Positions 52,301-64,000 of a stretch of DNA of 64,000 nt are shown in pieces (positions within the stretch are counted from its first letter, which is position 1; each line of letters opens with the position of its first letter). The translations under genes were made by a program, and so were the position numbers. Origin of the DNA: Apostichopus japonicus (lineage: Eukaryota > Echinodermata > Holothuroidea > Aspidochirotida > Stichopodidae); NCBI RefSeq assembly GCF_037975245.1, contig NC_092572.1, positions 14,886,269 to 14,950,268 of the forward strand, read 5' to 3'. Below the pieces are notes generated by a model. That model saw nothing but the letters and a program-made list of their open reading frames with translations, was not told where the DNA came from and did not search any database.

Positions 52301-55300
52301 GGCACTTGCTGTAAAAGATCGGCAAAAGACGTCATCACCCGGGGTTCGAACCAGGGATGCAAAAGAGAGTCTCGATCATCAGCTCGTACAGTGCGCCGAG
52401 CCATCCCGCCACTGTATGGACTGAGATATTAGGTGGATTAACTAATACTTACAGCTCCCCGTCTAGGCACTTGCTGTAAAAGATCGGCAAAAGACGTCAT
52501 CACCCGGGGTTCGAACCAGGGATGCAAAAGAGAGTCTCGATCATCAGCTCGTACAGTGCGCCGAGCCATCCCGCCACTGTATGGACTGAGATATTAGGTG
52601 GATTAACTAATACTTACAGCTCCCCGTCTAGGCACTTGCTGTAAAAGATCGGCAAAAGACGTCATCACCCGGGGTTCGAACCAGGGATGCAAAAGAGAGT
52701 CTCGATCATCAGCTCGTACAGTGCGCCGAGCCATCCCGCCACTGTATGGACTGAGATATTAGGTGGATTAACTAATACTTACAGCTCCCCGTCTAGGCAC
52801 TTGCTGTAAAAGATCGGCAAAAGACGTCATCACCCGGGGTTCGAACCAGGGATGCAAAAGAGAGTCTCGATCATCAGCTCGTACAGTGCGCCGAGCCATC
52901 CCGCCACTGTATGGACTGAGATATTAGGTGGATTAACTAATACTTACAGCTCCCCGTCTAGGCACTTGCTGTAAAAGATCGGCAAAAGACGTCATCACCC
53001 GGGGTTCGAACCAGGGATGCAAAAGAGAGTCTCGATCATCAGCTCGTACAGTGCGCCGAGCCATCCCGCCACTGTATGGACTGAGATATTAGGTGGATTA
53101 ACTAATACTTACAGCTCCCCGTCTAGGCACTTGCTGTAAAAGATCGGCAAAAGACGTCATCACCCGGGGTTCGAACCAGGGATGCAAAAGAGAGTCTCGA
53201 TCATCAGCTCGTACAGTGCGCCGAGCCATCCCGCCACTGTATGGACTGAGATATTAGGTGGATTAACTAATACTTACAGCTCCCCGTCTAGGCACTTGCT
53301 GTAAAAGATCGGCAAAAGACGTCATCACCCGGGGTTCGAACCAGGGATGCAAAAGAGAGTCTCGATCATCAGCTCGTACAGTGCGCCGAGCCATCCCGCC
53401 ACTGTATGGACTGAGATATTAGGTGGATTAACTAATACTTACAGCTCCCCGTCTAGGCACTTGCTGTAAAAGATCGGCAAAAGACGTCATCACCCGGGGT
53501 TCGAACCAGGGATGCAAAAGAGAGTCTCGATCATCAGCTCGTACAGTGCGCCGAGCCATCCCGCCACTGTATGGACTGAGATATTAGGTGGATTAACTAA
53601 TACTTACAGCTCCCCGTCTAGGCACTTGCTGTAAAAGATCGGCAAAAGACGTCATCACCCGGGGTTCGAACCAGGGATGCAAAAGAGAGTCTCGATCATC
53701 AGCTCGTACAGTGCGCCGAGCCATCCCGCCACTGTATGGACTGAGATATTAGGTGGATTAACTAATACTTACAGCTCCCCGTCTAGGCACTTGCTGTAAA
53801 AGATCGGCAAAAGACGTCATCACCCGGGGTTCGAACCAGGGATGCAAAAGAGAGTCTCGATCATCAGCTCGTACAGTGCGCCGAGCCATCCCGCCACTGT
53901 ATGGACTGAGATATTAGGTGGATTAACTAATACTTACAGCTCCCCGTCTAGGCACTTGCTGTAAAAGATCGGCAAAAGACGTCATCACCCGGGGTTCGAA
54001 CCAGGGATGCAAAAGAGAGTCTCGATCATCAGCTCGTACAGTGCGCCGAGCCATCCCGCCACTGTATGGACTGAGATATTAGGTGGATTAACTAATACTT
54101 ACAGCTCCCCGTCTAGGCACTTGCTGTAAAAGATCGGCAAAAGACGTCATCACCCGGGGTTCGAACCAGGGATGCAAAAGAGAGTCTCGATCATCAGCTC
54201 GTACAGTGCGCCGAGCCATCCCGCCACTGTATGGACTGAGATATTAGGTGGATTAACTAATACTTACAGCTCCCCGTCTAGGCACTTGCTGTAAAAGATC
54301 GGCAAAAGACGTCATCACCCGGGGTTCGAACCAGGGATGCAAAAGAGACTCTCGATCATCAGCTCGTACAGTGCGCCGAGCCATCCCGCCACTGTATGGA
54401 CTGAGATATTAGGTGGATTAACTAATACTTACAGCTCCCCGTCTAGGCACTTGCTGTAAAAGATCGGCAAAAGACGTCATCACCCGGGGTTCGAACCAGG
54501 GATGCAAAAGAGAGTCTCGATCATCAGCTCGTACAGTGCGCCGAGCCATCCCGCCACTGTATGGACTGAGATATTAGGTGGATTAACTAATACTTACAGC
54601 TCCCCGTCTAGGCACTTGCTGTAAAAGATCGGCAAAAGACGTCATCACCCGGGGTTCGAACCAGGGATGCAAAAGAGAGTCTCGATCATCAGCTCGTACA
54701 GTGCGCCGAGCCATCCCGCCACTGTATGGACTGAGATATTAGGTGGATTAACTAATACTTACAGCTCCCCGTCTAGGCACTTGCTGTAAAAGATCGGCAA
54801 AAGACGTCATCACCCGGGGTTCGAACCAGGGATGCAAAAGAGAGTCTCGATCATCAGCTCGTACAGTGCGCCGAGCCATCCCGCCACTGTATGGACTGAG
54901 ATATTAGGTGGATTAACTAATACTTACAGCTCCCCGTCTAGGCACTTGCTGTAAAAGATCGGCAAAAGACGTCATCACCCGGGGTTCGAACCAGGGATGC
55001 AAAAGAGAGTCTCGATCATCAGCTCGTACAGTGCGCCGAGCCATCCCGCCACTGTATGGACTGAGATATTAGGTGGATTAACTAATACTTACAGCTCCCC
55101 GTCTAGGCACTTGCTGTAAAAGATCGGCAAAAGACGTCATCACCCGGGGTTCGAACCAGGGATGCAAAAGAGAGTCTCGATCATCAGCTCGTACAGTGCG
55201 CCGAGCCATCCCGCCACTGTATGGACTGAGATATTAGGTGGATTAACTAATACTTACAGCTCCCCGTCTAGGCACTTGCTGTAAAAGATCGGCAAAAGAC

Positions 55301-57090
55301 GTCATCACCCGGGGTTCGAACCAGGGATGCAAAAGAGAGTCTCGATCATCAGCTCGTACAGTGCGCCGAGCCATCCCGCCACTGTATGGACTGAGATATT
55401 AGGTGGATTAACTAATACTTACAGCTCCCCGTCTAGGCACTTGCTGTAAAAGATCGGCAAAAGACGTCATCACCCGGGGTTCGAACCAGGGATGCAAAAG
55501 AGAGTCTCGATCATCAGCTCGTACAGTGCGCCGAGCCATCCCGCCACTGTATGGACTGAGATATTAGGTGGATTAACTAATACTTACAGCTCCCCGTCTA
55601 GGCACTTGCTGTAAAAGATCGGCAAAAGACGTCATCACCCGGGGTTCGAACCAGGGATGCAAAAGAGAGTCTCGATCATCAGCTCGTACAGTGCGCCGAG
55701 CCATCCCGCCACTGTATGGACTGAGATATTAGGTGGATTAACTAATACTTACAGCTCCCCGTCTAGGCACTTGCTGTAAAAGATCGGCAAAAGACGTCAT
55801 CACCCGGGGTTCGAACCAGGGATGCAAAAGAGAGTCTCGATCATCAGCTCGTACAGTGCGCCGAGCCATCCCGCCACTGTATGGACTGAGATATTAGGTG
55901 GATTAACTAATACTTACAGCTCCCCGTCTAGGCACTTGCTGTAAAAGATCGGCAAAAGACGTCATCACCCGGGGTTCGAACCAGGGATGCAAAAGAGAGT
56001 CTCGATCATCAGCTCGTACAGTGCGCCGAGCCATCCCGCCACTGTATGGACTGAGATATTAGGTGGATTAACTAATACTTACAGCTCCCCGTCTAGGCAC
56101 TTGCTGTAAAAGATCGGCAAAAGACGTCATCACCCGGGGTTCGAACCAGGGATGCAAAAGAGAGTCTCGATCATCAGCTCGTACAGTGCGCCGAGCCATC
56201 CCGCCACTGTATGGACTGAGATATTAGGTGGATTAACTAATACTTACAGCTCCCCGTCTAGGCACTTGCTGTAAAAGATCGGCAAAAGACGTCATCACCC
56301 GGGGTTCGAACCAGGGATGCAAAAGAGAGTCTCGATCATCAGCTCGTACAGTGCGCCGAGCCATCCCGCCACTGTATGGACTGAGATATTAGGTGGATTA
56401 ACTAATACTTACAGCTCCCCGTCTAGGCACTTGCTGTAAAAGATCGGCAAAAGACGTCATCACCCGGGGTTCGAACCAGGGATGCAAAAGAGAGTCTCGA
56501 TCATCAGCTCGTACAGTGCGCCGAGCCATCCCGCCACTGTATGGACTGAGATATTAGGTGGATTAACTAATACTTACAGCTCCCCGTCTAGGCACTTGCT
56601 GTAAAAGATCGGCAAAAGACGTCATCACCCGGGGTTCGAACCAGGGATGCAAAAGAGAGTCTCGATCATCAGCTCGTACAGTGCGCCGAGCCATCCCGCC
56701 ACTGTATGGACTGAGATATTAGGTGGATTAACTAATACTTACAGCTCCCCGTCTAGGCACTTGCTGTAAAAGATCGGCAAAAGACGTCATCACCCGGGGT
56801 TCGAACCAGGGATGCAAAAGAGAGTCTCGATCATCAGCTCGTACAGTGCGCCGAGCCATCCCGCCACTGTATGGACTGAGATATTAGGTGGATTAACTAA
56901 TACTTACAGCTCCCCGTCTAGGCACTTGCTGTAAAAGATCGGCAAAAGACGTCATCACCCGGGGTTCGAACCAGGGATGCAAAAGAGAGTCTCGATCATC
57001 AGCTCGTACAGTGCGCCGAGCCATCCCGCCACTGTATGGACTGAGATATTAGGTGGATTAACTAATACTTACAGCTCCCCGTCTAGGCAC
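46366..57090. repeat. Standard CT monomers (units 282-346)
   Basis: Sixty-five monomers of the standard CT type have three private substitutions: G to A at 46963 (position 103, inside a CpG), A to T at 52164 (position 24) and G to C at 54349 (position 64). There are no indels. Nothing else is visible in this stretch. Confidence 0.92.
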
Positions 57091-57750
57091 TTGCTGTAAA
57101 AGATCGGCAAAAGACGTCATCACCCGGGGTTCGAACCAGGGATGCAAAAGAGAGTCTCGATCATCAGCTCGTACAGTGCGCCGAGCCATCCCGCCACTGT
57201 GTGGACTGAGATATTAGGTGGATTAACTAATACTTACAGCTCCCCGTCTAGGCACTTGCTGTAAAAGATCGGCAAAAGACGTCATCACCCGGGGTTCGAA
57301 CCAGGGATGCAAAAGAGAGTCTCGATCATCAGCTCGTACAGTGCGCCGAGCCATCCCGCCACTGTGTGGACTGAGATATTAGGTGGATTAACTAATACTT
57401 ACAGCTCCCCGTCTAGGCACTTGCTGTAAAAGATCGGTAAAAGACGTCATCACCCGGGGTTCGAACCAGGGATGCAAAAGAGAGTCTCGATCATCAGCTC
57501 GTACAGTGCGCCGAGCCATCCCGCCACTGTGTGGACTGAGATATTAGGTGGATTAACTAATACTTACAGCTCCCCGTCTAGGCACTTGCTGTAAAAGATC
57601 GGCAAAAGACGTCATCACCCGGGGTTCGAACCAGGGATGCAAAAGAGAGTCTCGATCATCAGCTCGTACAGTGCGCCGAGCCATCCCGCCACTGTGTGGA
57701 CTGAGATATTAGGTGGATTAACTAATACTTACAGCTCCCCGTCTAGGCAC

Positions 57751-60700
57751 TTGCTGTAAAAGATCGGTAAAAGACGTCATCACCCGGGGTTCGAACCAGG
57801 GATGCAAAAGAGAGTCTCGATCATCAGCTCGTACAGTGCGCCGAGCCATCCCGCCACTGTGTGGACTGAGATGTTAGGTGGATTAACTAATACTTACAGC
57901 TCCCCGTCTAGGCACTTGCTGTAAAAGATCGGCAAAAGACGTCATCACCCGGGGTTCGAACCAGGGATGCAAAAGAGAGTCTCGATCATCAGCTCGTACA
58001 GTGCGCCGAGCCATCCCGCCACTGTGTGGACTGAGATGTTAGGTGGATTAACTAATACTTACAGCTCCCCGTCTAGGCACTTGCTGTAAAAGATCGGCAA
58101 AAGACGTCATCACCCGGGGTTCGAACCAGGGATGCAAAAGAGAGTCTCGATCATCAGCTCGTACAGTGCGCCGAGCCATCCCGCCACTGTGTGGACTGAG
58201 ATGTTAGGTGGATTAACTAATACTTACAGCTCCCCGTCTAGGCACTTGCTGTAAAAGATCGGCAAAAGACGTCATCACCCGGGGTTCGAACCAGGGATGC
58301 AAAAGAGAGTCTCGATCATCAGCTCGTACAGTGCGCCGAGCCATCCCGCCACTGTGTGGACTGAGATGTTAGGTGGATTAACTAATACTTACAGCTCCCC
58401 GTCTAGGCACTTGCTGTAAAAGATCGGCAAAAGACGTCATCACCCGGGGTTCGAACCAGGGATGCAAAAGAGAGTCTCGATCATCAGCTCGTACAGTGCG
58501 CCGAGCCATCCCGCCACTGTGTGGACTGAGATGTTAGGTGGATTAACTAATACTTACAGCTCCCCGTCTAGGCACTTGCTGTAAAAGATCGGCAAAAGAC
58601 GTCATCACCCGGGGTTCGAACCAGGGATGCAAAAGAGAGTCTCGATCATCAGCTCGTACAGTGCGCCGAGCCATCCCGCCACTGTGTGGACTGAGATGTT
58701 AGGTGGATTAACTAATACTTACAGCTCCCCGTCTAGGCACTTGCTGTAAAAGATCGGCAAAAGACGTCATCACCCGGGGTTCGAACCAGGGATGCAAAAG
58801 AGAGTCTCGATCATCAGCTCGTACAGTGCGCCGAGCCATCCCGCCACTGTGTGGACTGAGATGTTAGGTGGATTAACTAATACTTACAGCTCCCCGTCTA
58901 GGCACTTGCTGTAAAAGATCGGCAAAAGACGTCATCACCCGGGGTTCGAACCAGGGATGCAAAAGAGAGTCTCGATCATCAGCTCGTACAGTGCGCCGAG
59001 CCATCCCGCCACTGTGTGGACTGAGATGTTAGGTGGATTAACTAATACTTACAGCTCCCCGTCTAGGCACTTGCTGTAAAAGATCGGCAAAAGACGTCAT
59101 CACCCGGGGTTCGAACCAGGGATGCAAAAGAGAGTCTCGATCATCAGCTCGTACAGTGCGCCGAGCCATCCCGCCACTGTGTGGACTGAGATGTTAGGTG
59201 GATTAACTAATACTTACAGCTCCCCGTCTAGGCACTTGCTGTAAAAGATCGGCAAAAGACGTCATCACCCGGGGTTCGAACCAGGGATGCAAAAGAGAGT
59301 CTCGATCATCAGCTCGTACAGTGCGCCGAGCCATCCCGCCACTGTGTGGACTGAGATGTTAGGTGGATTAACTAATACTTACAGCTCCCCGTCTAGGCAC
59401 TTGCTGTAAAAGATCGGCAAAAGACGTCATCACCCGGGGTTCGAACCAGGGATGCAAAAGAGAGTCTCGATCATCAGCTCGTACAGTGCGCCGAGCCATC
59501 CCGCCACTGTGTGGACTGAGATGTTAGGTGGATTAACTAATACTTACAGCTCCCCGTCTAGGCACTTGCTGTAAAAGATCGGCAAAAGACGTCATCACCC
59601 GGGGTTCGAACCAGGGATGCAAAAGAGAGTCTCGATCATCAGCTCGTACAGTGCGCCGAGCCATCCCGCCACTGTGTGGACTGAGATGTTAGGTGGATTA
59701 ACTAATACTTACAGCTCCCCGTCTAGGCACTTGCTGTAAAAGATCGGCAAAAGACGTCATCACCCGGGGTTCGAACCAGGGATGCAAAAGAGAGTCTCGA
59801 TCATCAGCTCGTACAGTGCGCCGAGCCATCCCGCCACTGTGTGGACTGAGATGTTAGGTGGATTAACTAATACTTACAGCTCCCCGTCTAGGCACTTGCT
59901 GTAAAAGATCGGCAAAAGACGTCATCACCCGGGGTTCGAACCAGGGATGCAAAAGAGAGTCTCGATCATCAGCTCGTACAGTGCGCCGAGCCATCCCGCC
60001 ACTGTGTGGACTGAGATGTTAGGTGGATTAACTAATACTTACAGCTCCCCGTCTAGGCACTTGCTGTAAAAGATCGGCAAAAGACGTCATCACCCGGGGT
60101 TCGAACCAGGGATGCAAAAGAGAGTCTCGATCATCAGCTCGTACAGTGCGCCGAGCCATCCCGCCACTGTGTGGACTGAGATGTTAGGTGGATTAACTAA
60201 TACTTACAGCTCCCCGTCTAGGCACTTGCTGTAAAAGATCGGCAAAAGACGTCATCACCCGGGGTTCGAACCAGGGATGCAAAAGAGAGTCTCGATCATC
60301 AGCTCGTACAGTGCGCCGAGCCATCCCGCCACTGTGTGGACTGAGATGTTAGGTGGATTAACTAATACTTACAGCTCCCCGTCTAGGCACTTGCTGTAAA
60401 AGATCGGCAAAAGACGTCATCACCCGGGGTTCGAACCAGGGATGCAAAAGAGAGTCTCGATCATCAGCTCGTACAGTGCGCCGAGCCATCCCGCCACTGT
60501 GTGGACTGAGATGTTAGGTGGATTAACTAATACTTACAGCTCCCCGTCTAGGCACTTGCTGTAAAAGATCGGCAAAAGACGTCATCACCCGGGGTTCGAA
60601 CCAGGGATGCAAAAGAGAGTCTCGATCATCAGCTCGTACAGTGCGCCGAGCCATCCCGCCACTGTGTGGACTGAGATGTTAGGTGGATTAACTAATACTT

Positions 60701-63525
60701 ACAGCTCCCCGTCTAGGCACTTGCTGTAAAAGATCGGCAAAAGACGTCATCACCCGGGGTTCGAACCAGGGATGCAAAAGAGAGTCTCGATCATCAGCTC
60801 GTACAGTGCGCCGAGCCATCCCGCCACTGTGTGGACTGAGATGTTAGGTGGATTAACTAATACTTACAGCTCCCCGTCTAGGCACTTGCTGTAAAAGATC
60901 GGCAAAAGACGTCATCACCCGGGGTTCGAACCAGGGATGCAAAAGAGAGTCTCGATCATCAGCTCGTACAGTGCGCCGAGCCATCCCGCCACTGTGTGGA
61001 CTGAGATGTTAGGTGGATTAACTAATACTTACAGCTCCCCGTCTAGGCACTTGCTGTAAAAGATCGGCAAAAGACGTCATCACCCGGGGTTCGAACCAGG
61101 GATGCAAAAGAGAGTCTCGATCATCAGCTCGTACAGTGCGCCGAGCCATCCCGCCACTGTGTGGACTGAGATGTTAGGTGGATTAACTAATACTTACAGC
61201 TCCCCGTCTAGGCACTTGCTGTAAAAGATCGGCAAAAGACGTCATCACCCGGGGTTCGAACCAGGGATGCAAAAGAGAGTCTCGATCATCAGCTCGTACA
61301 GTGCGCCGAGCCATCCCGCCACTGTGTGGACTGAGATGTTAGGTGGATTAACTAATACTTACAGCTCCCCGTCTAGGCACTTGCTGTAAAAGATCGGCAA
61401 AAGACGTCATCACCCGGGGTTCGAACCAGGGATGCAAAAGAGAGTCTCGATCATCAGCTCGTACAGTGCGCCGAGCCATCCCGCCACTGTGTGGACTGAG
61501 ATGTTAGGTGGATTAACTAATACTTACAGCTCCCCGTCTAGGCACTTGCTGTAAAAGATCGGCAAAAGACGTCATCACCCGGGGTTCGAACCAGGGATGC
61601 AAAAGAGAGTCTCGATCATCAGCTCGTACAGTGCGCCGAGCCATCCCGCCACTGTGTGGACTGAGATGTTAGGTGGATTAACTAATACTTACAGCTCCCC
61701 GTCTAGGCACTTGCTGTAAAAGATCGGCAAAAGACGTCATCACCCGGGGTTCGAACCAGGGATGCAAAAGAGAGTCTCGATCATCAGCTCGTACAGTGCG
61801 CCGAGCCATCCCGCCACTGTGTGGACTGAGATGTTAGGTGGATTAACTAATACTTACAGCTCCCCGTCTAGGCACTTGCTGTAAAAGATCGGCAAAAGAC
61901 GTCATCACCCGGGGTTCGAACCAGGGATGCAAAAGAGAGTCTCGATCATCAGCTCGTACAGTGCGCCGAGCCATCCCGCCACTGTGTGGACTGAGATGTT
62001 AGGTGGATTAACTAATACTTACAGCTCCCCGTCTAGGCACTTGCTGTAAAAGATCGGCAAAAGACGTCATCACCCGGGGTTCGAACCAGGGATGCAAAAG
62101 AGAGTCTCGATCATCAGCTCGTACAGTGCGCCGAGCCATCCCGCCACTGTGTGGACTGAGATGTTAGGTGGATTAACTAATACTTACAGCTCCCCGTCTA
62201 GGCACTTGCTGTAAAAGATCGGCAAAAGACGTCATCACCCGGGGTTCGAACCAGGGATGCAAAAGAGAGTCTCGATCATCAGCTCGTACAGTGCGCCGAG
62301 CCATCCCGCCACTGTGTGGACTGAGATGTTAGGTGGATTAACTAATACTTACAGCTCCCCGTCTAGGCACTTGCTGTAAAAGATCGGCAAAAGACGTCAT
62401 CACCCGGGGTTCGAACCAGGGATGCAAAAGAGAGTCTCGATCATCAGCTCGTACAGTGCGCCGAGCCATCCCGCCACTGTGTGGACTGAGATGTTAGGTG
62501 GATTAACTAATACTTACAGCTCCCCGTCTAGGCACTTGCTGTAAAAGATCGGCAAAAGACGTCATCACCCGGGGTTCGAACCAGGGATGCAAAAGAGAGT
62601 CTCGATCATCAGCTCGTACAGTGCGCCGAGCCATCCCGCCACTGTGTGGACTGAGATGTTAGGTGGATTAACTAATACTTACAGCTCCCCGTCTAGGCAC
62701 TTGCTGTAAAAGATCGGCAAAAGACGTCATCACCCGGGGTTCGAACCAGGGATGCAAAAGAGAGTCTCGATCATCAGCTCGTACAGTGCGCCGAGCCATC
62801 CCGCCACTGTGTGGACTGAGATGTTAGGTGGATTAACTAATACTTACAGCTCCCCGTCTAGGCACTTGCTGTAAAAGATCGGCAAAAGACGTCATCACCC
62901 GGGGTTCGAACCAGGGATGCAAAAGAGAGTCTCGATCATCAGCTCGTACAGTGCGCCGAGCCATCCCGCCACTGTGTGGACTGAGATGTTAGGTGGATTA
63001 ACTAATACTTACAGCTCCCCGTCTAGGCACTTGCTGTAAAAGATCGGCAAAAGACGTCATCACCCGGGGTTCGAACCAGGGATGCAAAAGAGAGTCTCGA
63101 TCATCAGCTCGTACAGTGCGCCGAGCCAACCCGCCACTGTGTGGACTGAGATGTTAGGTGGATTAACTAATACTTACAGCTCCCCGTCTAGGCACTTGCT
63201 GTAAAAGATCGGCAAAAGACGTCATCACCCGGGGTTCGAACCAGGGATGCAAAAGAGAGTCTCGATCATCAGCTCGTACAGTGCGCCGAGCCATCCCGCC
63301 ACTGTGTGGACTGAGATGTTAGGTGGATTAACTAATACTTACAGCTCCCCGTCTAGGCACTTGCTGTAAAAGATCGGCAAAAGACGTCATCACCCGGGGT
63401 TCGAACCAGGGATGCAAAAGAGAGTCTCGATCATCAGCTCGTACAGTGCGCCGAGCCATCCCGCCACTGTGTGGACTGAGATGTTAGGTGGATTAACTAA
63501 TACTTACAGCTCCCCGTCTAGGCAC
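57751..63525. repeat. G123 block nested inside the G111 block (units 351-385, 35 monomers)
   Basis: Thirty-five consecutive monomers read GATGTTAGG instead of GATATTAGG (A to G at monomer position 123, 57873 to 63483). All also carry G111, so G123 arose on a G111 monomer and was amplified within it. Unit 386 returns to A123. Confidence 0.93.
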
Positions 63526-64000
63526 TTGCTGTAAAAGATCGGCAAAAGACGTCATCACCCGGGGTTCGAACCAGGGATGCAAAAGTGAGTCTCGATCATC
63601 AGCTCGTACAGTGCGCCGAGCCATCCCGCCACTGTGTGGACTGAGATATGAGGTGGATTAACTAATACTTACAGCTCCCCGTCTAGGCACTTGCTGTAAA
63701 AGATCGGCAAAAGACGTCATCACCCGGGGTTCGAACCAGGGATGCAAAAGAGAGTCTCGATCATCAGCTCGTACAGTGCGCCGAGCCATCCCGCCACTGT
63801 GTGGACTGAGATATTAGGTGGATTAACTAATACTTACAGCTCCCCGTCTAGGCACTTGCTGTAAAAGATCGGCAAAAGACGTCATCACCCGGGGTTCGAA
63901 CCAGGGATGCAAAAGAGAGTCTCGATCATCAGCTCGTACAGTGCGCCGAGCCATCCCGCCACTGTGTGGACTGAGATATTAGGTGGATTAACTAATACTT
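63526..64000. repeat. Terminal G111 monomers without G123 (units 386-388, last partial)
   Basis: Unit 386 carries two private changes, A to T at 63586 (position 61) and T to G at 63650 (position 125). Units 387 and 388 are G111 with standard A123 and T125. Unit 388 is cut by the window end at monomer position 145, so the array continues beyond. Confidence 0.92.

Larger units (their letters stand above)
1..64000. repeat. 165 bp tandem satellite array, about 388 monomers, filling the window
   Basis: The same 165 bp unit recurs head to tail in one orientation from the first base to the last. Monomer starts (TTGCTGTAAA) fall at 1, 166, 331 and so on. After a disturbed zone near 5.8-6.2 kb they fall at 6107, 6274, 6439 and 6603, and from 9736 to 63856 they lie on an exact 165 bp grid. 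Neighbouring monomers are identical or differ by one or a few bases. All six reading frames carry stops within each unit, so the array is noncoding. The unit is about 51% GC. Long homogeneous arrays with a unit of about 160-180 bp are typical of eukaryotic centromeric or heterochromatic satellites. A role at a centromere is inference only, since no chromatin data or flanking sequence is available. I do not recognise the family. Confidence 0.98.
57091..64000. repeat. G111 variant block running to the window end (units 347-388)
   Basis: From 57201 every monomer reads ACTGTGTGG instead of ACTGTATGG (A to G at monomer position 111). The block spans about 42 units and continues past the window. 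It contains the nested G123 block. Units 349 and 351 also carry C to T at position 18 (57438 and 57768). Unit 383 has a private T to A at 63129. Confidence 0.93.

Noticed and set aside
1-64000. CRISPR array
   Set aside because: The 165 bp unit is continuous with no unique spacers, and there are no cas genes.
1-64000. Higher-order repeat organisation as in alpha satellite
   Set aside because: Variants form long homogeneous blocks rather than a repeating series of distinct monomers; only two short dimer alternations were seen.

Overview
The whole 64 kb window is one satellite DNA array. A 165 bp monomer is repeated head to tail about 388 times (387 whole or nearly whole units plus a final partial unit of 145 bp). 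The window starts and ends inside the array, so neither edge is visible. I find no protein gene, rRNA gene, intact tRNA gene, intact transposon or CRISPR array. Stretches this long and this uniform, with a unit near nucleosome-repeat length, are typical of eukaryotic centromeric, pericentromeric or other heterochromatin. The host is therefore almost certainly a eukaryote. I do not recognise the monomer and cannot name the species. CpG is not depleted (10 per monomer, about 10.7 expected from composition), which would suit a genome with little CpG methylation or a very recent amplification.

The monomer is about 51% GC. Read on the minus strand, it contains a degraded tRNA-like segment: a partial A box, a perfect-match B box, a D-arm-like stem, a T-arm-like stem-loop and a T4 run just past the predicted 3' end. 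The acceptor and anticodon stems do not form. The satellite may therefore descend from a tRNA gene or tRNA-derived SINE. It may still bind TFIIIC, although an internal T4 run argues against an efficient full-length Pol III transcript.

Units are numbered along the array; from unit 60 on, unit n starts at 1+165(n-1). Layout: (1) 1-5766, a uniform block with GC at monomer positions 158-159. (2) 5767-6174, a short indel-rich zone with a run of 13 C and an 18 bp deletion, which looks like unpolished sequence at an assembly join. (3) 6175-9735, units of GC type and CC type intermixed, with two small indels. (4) 9736-13035, CC type with the first CT units. (5) 13036 to the end, CT type, with no indel found in any unit from 9736 onward. 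Inside the CT region are long blocks marked by single diagnostic substitutions: C125 (26071-33990, 48 units), C82 (38776-46365, 46 units), G111 (57091 to the window end, about 42 units) and, nested in it, G123 (57751-63525, 35 units).

Nothing here works together as an operon or pathway. The content is evolutionary: a layered record of local amplification and homogenisation, one probable assembly seam, and a tRNA-like core in which few variants fall. Variant lists come from reading by eye and may have missed isolated substitutions.
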